From: DASQPE01 sp041488455
GTDB taxonomy: Bacteria > Gemmatimonadota > Gemmatimonadetes > Gemmatimonadales > GWC2-71-9
Reading direction: 5' to 3'
Assembly: GCA_041488455.1 (NCBI GenBank)
Contig: JBGPPG010000127.1
Span: forward strand, 1-9,816
DNA length: 9,816 bases
The notes under the pieces are model-generated. The model was given only the letters and a program-made list of their open reading frames with translations, was not told the origin of the DNA and ran no database searches. The position numbers and the translations under genes are program-made. Below are positions 1 through 5,395 of this stretch, piece by piece (the first letter of the stretch is position 1; every line of letters begins with the position of its first letter).

Positions 1-1305
1 CCGCGCGTTCCGACGCTCGCCATCGACGACGAGCTGAAGCGGAAACTCCTGTTCACGCTGCTGGCGCTGGTGATCTACCGCATCGGCGCGCACATCGCCG
101 CTCCGGGAGTCAATGTCACCGCGCTCGCCGATTTCATCCGGAACTCCGGCGCCGCCGGGTTCTTCGGCCTGTACGACACGCTGGGCGGCGGGCTCTCCCG
201 GGCGACGGTCTTCGCGCTCGGGATCATGCCCTACATCTCGTCGTCGATCATCTTCCAGCTCGCCGGCGGCATCGTACCCTCCGTGGGCAAGCTCCAGAAG
301 GACGAGGAGGGGCGGAAGAAGATCACCCAGTGGACGCGGTACCTCACCGTGTTCATCTCGCTGTCCCAGGCCTACACCTTCGCGCTCTTCACCGAGTCCA
401 TCCCCGGGGCCATCCCCAATCCCGGTTTCGCCTCCCGGCTGATCATGGTCGTGACGCTCACCGCGGGCGCGATCTTCGTCATGTGGCTGGGCGAGCAGAT
501 CACCGAGCGGGGCATCGGGAACGGGATGAGCCTCCTGATCACGTTCTCGATCCTGGAGCGGCTGTGGCCCTCCACCGTCGAGCTGGCGAACTTCATCAAG
601 GGCGGGATCGTCTCGCCGCTGGGTGCGGCGTTCTACGTGGCGGTGGTGATCGGGGTGATCGGGGTGGTCGTCGCCATGACGATCGCGGCCCGGCGGATTC
701 CCATTCAGATTCCCCGCAAAGTCATGGGCCGGGGACGGATTCGTGAGGGCCAGAAGACGTTCATCCCGATCCGGCTCATCACGGCCGGCGTGATGCCGAT
801 CATCTTCGCGCAGACGATCATCATCGTCCCCGGCACGATCGCCAGCTTCACCAAGAACCCGGTGTTGCAGGACGTCGCCAGCTTCTTCAGCCCGGGCGAC
901 CTGCCGTACGATCTGACGTTCGCCGTGCTGATCGTGATCTTCAGCTACTTCTACACGTCCATCATCTTCAACTCGGTGGACCTGGCGGAGAACCTGAAGA
1001 AGCAGGGCGGGTTCATCCCTGGCGTGAAGCCGGGCGCCAGCACCGCCGACTACATCGATGCGGTCCTCGCCCGAGTCACACTCCCGGGCGCGCTCTTTCT
1101 CGCCTTCATCGCCCTGCTCCCCATCATCATCTCCCAGCGGGTGGGCATTCAGACCCACTTCGGGGGTACGTCCGTGCTGATCGTCGTGGGCGTGCTGCTG
1201 GACACGATCGCCCAGGTCGAGCAGCACCGCACGCTCCGGAAGTACGACGGGTTCATGAAGACCGGGCGGGTGAAGTTCCGCGGGCGCCAGCAGAGATTCA
1301 TGTGA
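1..1305 (+). CDS. secY: Protein translocase subunit SecY (5' end outside window)
   Basis: SecY is the ten-helix pore subunit of the SecYEG translocon in the inner membrane; it passes unfolded preproteins and inserts membrane proteins. The frame is open from base 1, giving 434 visible residues to the TGA at 1303-1305. The first visible residues (PRVP..) resemble the cytosolic N-terminus of SecY, so only a few residues and the start codon are missing. Family hallmarks are present: the plug and TM2 region ending in GIMPYISSSIIFQL (about residues 74-87), the GEQITERGIGNGMSLL signature (about 164-179), a cytosolic basic loop followed by AGVMPIIFAQ (about 262-271), and TM10 with GGTSVLIVVGVLLDT (about 388-402), then a basic C-terminal tail. 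The position directly before adk and map is the classical end of the spc ribosomal-protein operon. The promoter must lie upstream of the window. Identification is secure; only the exact start is unknown. Confidence 0.97.
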   Translation, partial: PRVPTLAIDDELKRKLLFTLLALVIYRIGAHIAAPGVNVTALADFIRNSGAAGFFGLYDTLGGGLSRATVFALGIMPYISSSIIFQLAGGIVPSVGKLQKDEEGRKKITQWTRYLTVFISLSQAYTFALFTESIPGAIPNPGFASRLIMVVTLTAGAIFVMWLGEQITERGIGNGMSLLITFSILERLWPSTVELANFIKGGIVSPLGAAFYVAVVIGVIGVVVAMTIAARRIPIQIPRKVMGRGRIREGQKTFIPIRLITAGVMPIIFAQTIIIVPGTIASFTKNPVLQDVASFFSPGDLPYDLTFAVLIVIFSYFYTSIIFNSVDLAENLKKQGGFIPGVKPGASTADYIDAVLARVTLPGALFLAFIALLPIIISQRVGIQTHFGGTSVLIVVGVLLDTIAQVEQHRTLRKYDGFMKTGRVKFRGRQQRFM

Positions 1306-1408
1306 GCGAGAAGTGAGAAGAGAGAAGTGAGAAGTGAGAGGGAAGCAGGAGGGCGCCCAAGCTTGGAGCGCCCTTCTCACCTCTCACCTCTCACCTCTCC
1401 CTTCTCAC
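1306..1408. repeat. Inverted array of heptamer repeats around a core hairpin
   Basis: Directly after the secY stop codon come five consecutive 7-bp units (1306-1340) close to GTGAGAA. Ten bases later there is a GC-rich hairpin (1351-1373, GGGCGC pairing with GCGCCC, HindIII-like AAGCTT at the tip). Five more 7-bp units follow in inverted orientation (1374-1408, CTCTCAC-type). Pairing the two arms in register gives a stem of about 35 bp with about 28 Watson-Crick matches. One arm is almost purely purine and the other almost purely pyrimidine. It could act as an mRNA hairpin ending or attenuating transcription after secY, or be a dispersed non-coding repeat. No T-run follows, so it is not a standard intrinsic terminator. 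The structure is seen directly; the function is unknown. Confidence 0.8.
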
Positions 1409-1431
1409 TCCTTGCCTCTTCCCCTTCCGCC

Positions 1432-1435
1432 GAGG
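1432..1435 (+). promoter_or_regulatory. Shine-Dalgarno GAGG for adk TTG start
   Basis: GAGG lies six bases upstream of the TTG at 1442. It supports that TTG as the adk start rather than the ATG at 1334, which lies inside the heptamer array. Confidence 0.6.
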
Positions 1436-1441
1436 CTTGGC

Positions 1442-2008
1442 TTGCACATCCTCCTCATGGGCCCCCCCGGGGCCGGCAAGGGCACCCAGGGCGCCATCCT
1501 CGCCCAGCGGCTCGGCGTGCCCAAGTTCGCCACCGGGGACCTGCTCCGCGACGCCGTGAAGCGCGGGACGCCGCTCGGGCAGAAGGCCAAGGCGGTGATG
1601 GAGGCGGGGCATCTCGTGAGCGACGACATCATCCTCGGCGTGGTGCGCGAGGAGCTGGCCCGGCCGGCCGCGAAGCACGGCGTGGTCTTCGACGGCGTCG
1701 TCCGTACGGTCCCGCAGGCGGAAGGGGTGGACCGGCTGCTGGCGGAGCAGGGACGGAAGCTGGACGCGGTCCTGTTCTTCGACGTCAACGATGCCGAGAT
1801 CCTCGGGCGGCTCGATAAGCGGCGCACGATCGAGGCCCGCGCCGACGACGACCCCGCCGCGGTCACGACCCGGCTGCGCGCCTACCGGGAGCAGACGGCT
1901 CCGGTACTGAGCTGGTACGGCTCGCGTGGGCTGGTGAGACGGGTCCCGGGGCTCGGGTCGGTCGACGAAGTGGCGGAACGGGTGCGGCGCGCGCTCGACG
2001 GCGGATGA
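1442..2008 (+). CDS. adk: Adenylate kinase, short-LID form
   Basis: Adenylate kinase interconverts ATP + AMP and 2 ADP in the cytosol. From the TTG at 1442 the protein has 188 residues and begins MHILLMGPPGAGKGTQ, with the P-loop at about residues 7-14 placed as usual. The ATG at 1334 would add 36 residues encoded by the repeat array and is rejected. Other motifs: KFATGDLLR (AMP site, about 29-37), an AMP-binding region with RTVPQAEG, and RADDDP followed by YREQTAPVLSWY near the C-terminus. The segment between RLDKRR and the R.DD motif is very short, so the large zinc-type LID domain of about 214-residue enzymes is absent. The usual DGFPR motif reads DGVVR: Phe-Pro is replaced by Val-Val, but the Arg is kept. 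The stop overlaps the map start (ATGA), implying translational coupling. Identity is secure; the start is probable. Confidence 0.93.
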   Translation: MHILLMGPPGAGKGTQGAILAQRLGVPKFATGDLLRDAVKRGTPLGQKAKAVMEAGHLVSDDIILGVVREELARPAAKHGVVFDGVVRTVPQAEGVDRLLAEQGRKLDAVLFFDVNDAEILGRLDKRRTIEARADDDPAAVTTRLRAYREQTAPVLSWYGSRGLVRRVPGLGSVDEVAERVRRALDGG

Positions 2009-2757
2009 TCACGCTCAAGTCCCCGCGGGAGATCGAAACCATGGGCCGGGCCGGGCGAATCGTCGCCGGCGTCCTCGCCCTGATGGCAAAGCTCGTGCGG
2101 CCGGGGGTCACGACCGAGGAGCTCGATGCCGAGGCCGAGGCGTTCATCCGGGGCCACCCCGGCGCGACTCCCTCCTTCAAGGGCTTGTACGGCTTCCCCA
2201 AGACCCTCTGCACATCCCTGGATCAGGAAATCGTGCACGGGATCCCGTCGGCCAAGCGGGCGCTTGCCGCGGGCAGCATTCTGAGCGTGGACGTGGGGGT
2301 GCAGCTCGAAGGCCTCCACGCCGACTCGGCGGCGACGTTCCCGGTCGGCAAGATTGACGCCGAGGCGAAGCGATTGCTCCGCGTGACCCAGGAGTGCCTC
2401 GTCGCCGGGATCGGGGCGGCGCGCGTCGGCAATCACGTGGGGGACATCGGTCACGCGGTCCAACAGGTGGCGGAGGGAGCGGGGTACGGCGTCGTGCGGG
2501 AGCTGGTCGGGCACGGGATCGGCACCCGGTTTCACGAGGAGCCTCAGGTGCCCAACTACGGCGAGCCACGCCGGGGCGCTCGCCTGCTCGAGGGGATGAC
2601 GCTCGCCATCGAGCCGATGATCACGGTCGGCAGCCCGGTCACCCGCACACTGCCCGACAAGTGGACTGTCGTGACGGCCGACGGCAGTCTTTCTGCGCAC
2701 TTCGAGCATACCGTCGCCATTACCGCGGACGGACCCCGGATCCTGACGGCCGCCTGA
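2005..2757 (+). CDS. map: Methionine aminopeptidase, type I
   Basis: Map removes the initiator methionine from nascent proteins in the cytosol using two divalent metal ions. The protein has 250 residues, normal for a type Ia bacterial enzyme with no N-terminal extension. All five metal ligands are visible: D96 (SVDVG), D107 (HADSA), H170 (VGHGIG), E203 (IEPM) and E234 (FEHT). So are the catalytic H78 (IVHGIP) and H177 (RFHEEP). These numbers are one less than the E. coli positions as I recall them. The ATG overlaps the adk stop codon (ATGA at 2005-2008) and has only a weak GGCGG upstream, so translation probably re-initiates from adk. It is the last gene of the secY-adk-map run; infA does not follow. 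Identity is secure. Confidence 0.97.
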   Translation: MITLKSPREIETMGRAGRIVAGVLALMAKLVRPGVTTEELDAEAEAFIRGHPGATPSFKGLYGFPKTLCTSLDQEIVHGIPSAKRALAAGSILSVDVGVQLEGLHADSAATFPVGKIDAEAKRLLRVTQECLVAGIGAARVGNHVGDIGHAVQQVAEGAGYGVVRELVGHGIGTRFHEEPQVPNYGEPRRGARLLEGMTLAIEPMITVGSPVTRTLPDKWTVVTADGSLSAHFEHTVAITADGPRILTAA

Positions 2758-2760
2758 GCC

Positions 2761-2783
2761 GACCCGGGCGCCCCGCCTGGGTC
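2761..2783. terminator. Hairpin between convergent map and fchA-like genes
   Basis: A 9-bp inverted repeat (GACCCGGGC / GCCTGGGTC, one G-T wobble) with a GCCCC loop fills most of the 26-bp gap between two stop codons facing each other. It is symmetrical, so it could serve both strands. Neither side has a T-run, so it would be a weak or factor-assisted terminator. Confidence 0.5.
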
Positions 2784-3410
2784 TCACATCCGTTCGCTCA
2801 GCTCCACCAGAACCCGCTTCTCCACCCCGACAACTTCCTCCAGCCGCTCCAACGCACCTGCCATCATGCGCTCGGCCTCGGGGTCGTCGTAGAGACGCCT
2901 GAGATTGCTGCGAATCGCCCAGTGGGCACTACGGCATGCGGCGGCGGCGAGGAACACCGCCGACGCGGCGTCGCCGACCGCGCTTCGGAGCCCCCGGGCC
3001 ACCAGCTCCTCACCCAGATCGGCTACCTCGCCGGCGAGGAGCAGAAGCTCGTACTGCACGCCCGCGGCGCCTTTGAGCGCCTCGGCGCGGGCTGCGTTGC
3101 GGCGGGCGATCTCCGCTTCCGTGTCCCGTGGCAGGGCCAGCGCCTCCATGACGTCGCGGAAGGCCGTGGCGTCCTCGGCGGCGAGCGCCAGGAGCCGCCC
3201 CCGGAGCGTCGCCGCCCGCTCCTTGGCGGCCTGGGTCTCGGTGCGGATTTGGGCGTAGCTGTCCCGGGCCGTCGTCAGTCCGGCGACCATCTCGACCAGT
3301 GCCCCCGCGAGCGCGGCACCGATGGCGGCCGCGGAGCCGCCCGCCGGCGTGGCGTTCGGCCCGGCCAGCGCGTCGCTCCAGGCGGCGACCGAGTCGTCAG
3401 GCCCCGTCAC
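2784..3410 (-). CDS. fchA: Cyclodeaminase/cyclohydrolase family protein (FTCD C-terminal type, FchA-like)
   Basis: The predicted protein of 208 residues matches the stand-alone formiminotransferase-cyclodeaminase C-terminal fold. Members act as methenyltetrahydrofolate cyclohydrolase (FchA) or formimino-THF cyclodeaminase in cytosolic one-carbon metabolism. Visible hallmarks: NATPAGGSAAAIGAALAGALVEMV (about 19-42), a helical middle with EDATAFRDVMEALALP (about 79-94), and SAVGDAASAVFLAAAACRSA followed by NL (about 143-170), typical of the family's C-terminal helices. The start is the GTG at 3408-3410, with GGAG seven bases upstream on the minus strand. The same frame is open much further upstream, but there it reads antisense-like sequence inside the phosphatase gene. 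It overlaps the end of the upstream phosphatase gene by 14 bp, so the two are probably one operon. No formiminotransferase domain is attached, and no histidine-degradation gene is nearby, so the cyclohydrolase role is more likely, though this is inference. Confidence 0.87.
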   Translation of the reverse strand: MTGPDDSVAAWSDALAGPNATPAGGSAAAIGAALAGALVEMVAGLTTARDSYAQIRTETQAAKERAATLRGRLLALAAEDATAFRDVMEALALPRDTEAEIARRNAARAEALKGAAGVQYELLLLAGEVADLGEELVARGLRSAVGDAASAVFLAAAACRSAHWAIRSNLRRLYDDPEAERMMAGALERLEEVVGVEKRVLVELSERM

Positions 3411-4188
3411 CGAGCGTCTCCAGCAGCCAGTGGTGGATGGCCGGGTTGCCGGCCACGACCGGCCCGTGCGCGATGCCCAGATCGCGCCCCTCGTAGTCCG
3501 TGGCCACGCCGCCGGCCTCGCGGATGAGCAGCACGCCCGCCGCCACATCCCAGGCCGAGAGGCGTTGCTCCCAGAAGCCGTCGAACCGGCCTGCCGCCAC
3601 GTCGGCCAGGTCGATCGCGGCGGAGCCGGCGCGCCGGATCCCGCTCGTCCGGGCCGCCACCCGGGCGAACTCCCGCTGGTAGGCGTCGAGCTCTGCCAGA
3701 TCCTTGAACGGAAAGCCGGTGCCGATAAGTGCGTGGCCGGGGGATTCGATCGGAGAGACCCGCAAGCGTCGGTCCCCGCACCAGGCGCCGCCGCCGCGCG
3801 TGGCCCAGAACACCTGGTCGTGCGGCACGTGGTGCACCACGGCGGCCTGGAGCACGCCATCCACGGCCGCGGCAATCGACACCGCGAAGGCGGGATAGTC
3901 GTGCAGGAAGTTCGTCGTGCCGTCGAGGGGATCGACCACCCAGACCAGCCCGTCGGTCTTGAGCTCGGGGCTCAGCTCTTCCCCCACCACGCGGGCGCGC
4001 GGGTCGCCGGCGAGCAGCACCTCGGAGATCAGCCGCTCCGCTGTCCGGTCCACTTCGGTGACGAAATCCCGGCTCCCTTTGACGACCCAGGCCCCGGGAT
4101 CGGCCGGCCGCTCGACCTGCCGGAGAAACCCGGCGGCCCGGGCGGCGGCGGACCGCGCCAGATCGAGTAAGTTCAATGACGACAGCAT
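3397..4188 (-). CDS. suhB: Inositol monophosphatase family protein (SuhB-like)
   Basis: The protein of 263 residues has the normal length and all motifs of the Mg/Li-sensitive inositol monophosphatase family. These include DFVTEVDRTAE (about 41-51), VGEE with metal ligands E70/E71, the WVVDPLDGTTNFLH signature (83-96, ligands D86 and D89) and SAWDVAAGVLLIREAGG (211-227, ligand D214). Such enzymes dephosphorylate inositol-1-phosphate or related sugar phosphates. E. coli SuhB also acts in rRNA antitermination, so substrate and role cannot be fixed from sequence. The ATG at 4186-4188 gives a standard N-terminal helix. A GGAG lies 13 bases upstream, rather far, so initiation may be weak. It diverges from trpS with only 35 bp between the start codons and overlaps the following cyclohydrolase-type gene by 14 bp. 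The family call is secure; the name suhB is by similarity. Confidence 0.92.
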   Translation of the reverse strand: MLSSLNLLDLARSAAARAAGFLRQVERPADPGAWVVKGSRDFVTEVDRTAERLISEVLLAGDPRARVVGEELSPELKTDGLVWVVDPLDGTTNFLHDYPAFAVSIAAAVDGVLQAAVVHHVPHDQVFWATRGGGAWCGDRRLRVSPIESPGHALIGTGFPFKDLAELDAYQREFARVAARTSGIRRAGSAAIDLADVAAGRFDGFWEQRLSAWDVAAGVLLIREAGGVATDYEGRDLGIAHGPVVAGNPAIHHWLLETLGDGA

Positions 4189-4189
4189 C

Positions 4190-4218
4190 TTGCTGCGCTC
4201 GCTCCGGGTGGGTACCTT
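4190..4218 (+). promoter_or_regulatory. Candidate sigma-70-type promoter for trpS (leaderless)
   Basis: TTGCTG (4190-4195) and TACCTT (4213-4218) are 17 bp apart. A start site about seven bases after the -10 box would fall at or next to the trpS ATG (4224), giving an mRNA without a 5' leader. The absence of a clear Shine-Dalgarno before trpS fits this. The -35 box lies next to the start of the divergent phosphatase gene. Confidence 0.5.
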
Positions 4219-4223
4219 GGGTG

Positions 4224-5264
4224 ATGCCGCGCATCTTTTCGGGAATCCAGCCGTCGGGTGAGCTCCACATCGGCAACTACCTCGGCGCCGTTCAGAACTG
4301 GGCTCGGCTTCAGCTCTCGTATGACTGTCTTTTCGCGATCGTCGATCTCCACGCCATCACCGCGAAGTACGATCCGACGACCCTGGCGCAACGCACCCGC
4401 GAGATGGCGGTGGGTCTGCTCGCGGCCGGGATCGATCCCGAGCGCGCGACGCTGTTCGTCCAGTCGCACGTACCGGAGCATGTGGAACTGATGTGGTTGC
4501 TCAACGCCGTCGCACCGCTGGGCGAGCTCGAGCGGATGACGCAGTTCAAAGATAAGGCGCAGCGCGTCGAAAGCATTCCGGCCGGACTGCTCAACTATCC
4601 TATCCTGATGGCGGCCGACATTCTCCTCTATCGGGCCGACCTCGTGCCGGTGGGCGAGGACCAGGTCCAGCACCTGGAGCTGGCGCGGGGGATCGCGCGG
4701 CGGTGGAACACCGAGTTCGGGCGCGGCCAGGACTTCTTCCCCGAGCCCAAGCCGCTTCTCACCGAGGCCAAGCGGATCATGGGCCTCGACGGGCAGGCGA
4801 AGATGTCCAAGAGCCTCGGCAACACGATCGGCATTCTCGAGGGGCCGGAAGCGATCTGGCAGAAGCTGCGGCCGGCCGTCACGGATCCCGCCCGCGTCAC
4901 CAAGAAAGATCCCGGGAATCCGGATATCTGCAACATCTACCATCTGCACCGGTACTTCTCGGGCCCGGAAACGGTGGTGGATGTCGCACGGAAGTGCCGC
5001 GGCGCCGAGTGGGGCTGCCTCGACTGCAAGCGGGTACTGGCGGATGCCATGGCCGCGCACCTCGCGCCGATCCGCGAGCGGGCGCGCGAGCTGGAGGCGG
5101 CTCCTGGCCGGGTCGATGAGATCCTCGCGGCCGGGGCCGATAGCGCCCGGTTCATCGCCCGGGAGACATTACGGGAGGTCCGCGAGCTGATGGGGTTTCT
5201 GCCGGCGGCGCAAGGACAACGGCGCATCGTGCGATACTCGGATGATCCCGACGGAGTTCCTTAG
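4224..5264 (+). CDS. trpS: Tryptophanyl-tRNA synthetase, Fe-S-motif type
   Basis: TrpRS is a class Ic synthetase that activates tryptophan with ATP and charges tRNA-Trp. The protein of 346 residues starts MPRIFSGIQPSGELHIGNYLG, with the HIGH-type motif HIGN at 15-18. An ATG at 4176 in the same frame would add 16 residues unlike the family, so 4224 is chosen. Further hallmarks are MAADILLY (129-136), VGEDQVQH (143-150) and KMSKS (193-197). Cysteines at 236, 258, 265 and 268 form C-x21-C-x6-C-x2-C, almost the C-x22-C-x6-C-x2-C motif that binds a [4Fe-4S] cluster in Thermotoga maritima TrpRS, as I recall it. The gene stands alone on its strand, with a 131-bp spacer after it, and probably has its own promoter. 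Identity is certain; cluster binding is inferred. Confidence 0.97.
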   Translation: MPRIFSGIQPSGELHIGNYLGAVQNWARLQLSYDCLFAIVDLHAITAKYDPTTLAQRTREMAVGLLAAGIDPERATLFVQSHVPEHVELMWLLNAVAPLGELERMTQFKDKAQRVESIPAGLLNYPILMAADILLYRADLVPVGEDQVQHLELARGIARRWNTEFGRGQDFFPEPKPLLTEAKRIMGLDGQAKMSKSLGNTIGILEGPEAIWQKLRPAVTDPARVTKKDPGNPDICNIYHLHRYFSGPETVVDVARKCRGAEWGCLDCKRVLADAMAAHLAPIRERARELEAAPGRVDEILAAGADSARFIARETLREVRELMGFLPAAQGQRRIVRYSDDPDGVP

Positions 5265-5294
5265 AGCTTGAACTAAGAGGCACAGTTGAACCAC

Positions 5295-5367
5295 AGAGGC
5301 ACCGCGACACTGAGAAGCAACTTGTTACGGGTTGAACCCTGTAAGGGCGTAGTGTCCCCGTGCCTCT
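5295..5367. repeat. Imperfect palindrome with nested hairpin
   Basis: The 17-base arm 5295-5311 (AGAGGCACCGCGACACT) pairs with 5351-5367 at 15 of 17 positions. Inside is a smaller stem (TTAC-GGG with CCC-T-GTAA, about 5325-5344) around TTGAA. AGAGGCAC also occurs as a direct copy at 5276-5283. The text resembles the 'ACCACAGAGGCACAGAG' class of dispersed intergenic sequence that I recall from many environmental genomes. It fills most of the 131 bp between trpS and the ATPase gene. It may act as a trpS terminator-like structure, but there is no T-run. I see no clear promoter for the next gene here. Confidence 0.65.
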
Positions 5368-5395
5368 AGGGTGACGAAACCAGCACGACCCACGG

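Noticed and set aside
1306..1408. CRISPR array
   Set aside because: Units are contiguous 7-mers without spacers, in inverted halves, with no cas gene nearby.
1334..1441. Longer N-terminus for adenylate kinase from ATG 1334
   Set aside because: The extra 36 residues are translated repeat array (Ser/Pro/Leu-rich); the P-loop is correctly placed from TTG 1442, which has GAGG upstream.
3411..3875. Longer N-terminus for the FchA-like protein
   Set aside because: This stretch is a shadow frame of the phosphatase gene; GTG 3408-3410 with GGAG starts the recognisable domain.
4173..5060. 295-codon minus-strand frame across trpS
   Set aside because: It is an antisense shadow of trpS, with no recognisable motif.
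5295..5367. tRNA or small structured RNA gene between trpS and the ATPase gene
   Set aside because: The length is close to a tRNA, but there is no cloverleaf, no TTCGA-type T-loop and no acceptor pairing of the right kind; it folds as one long palindrome.
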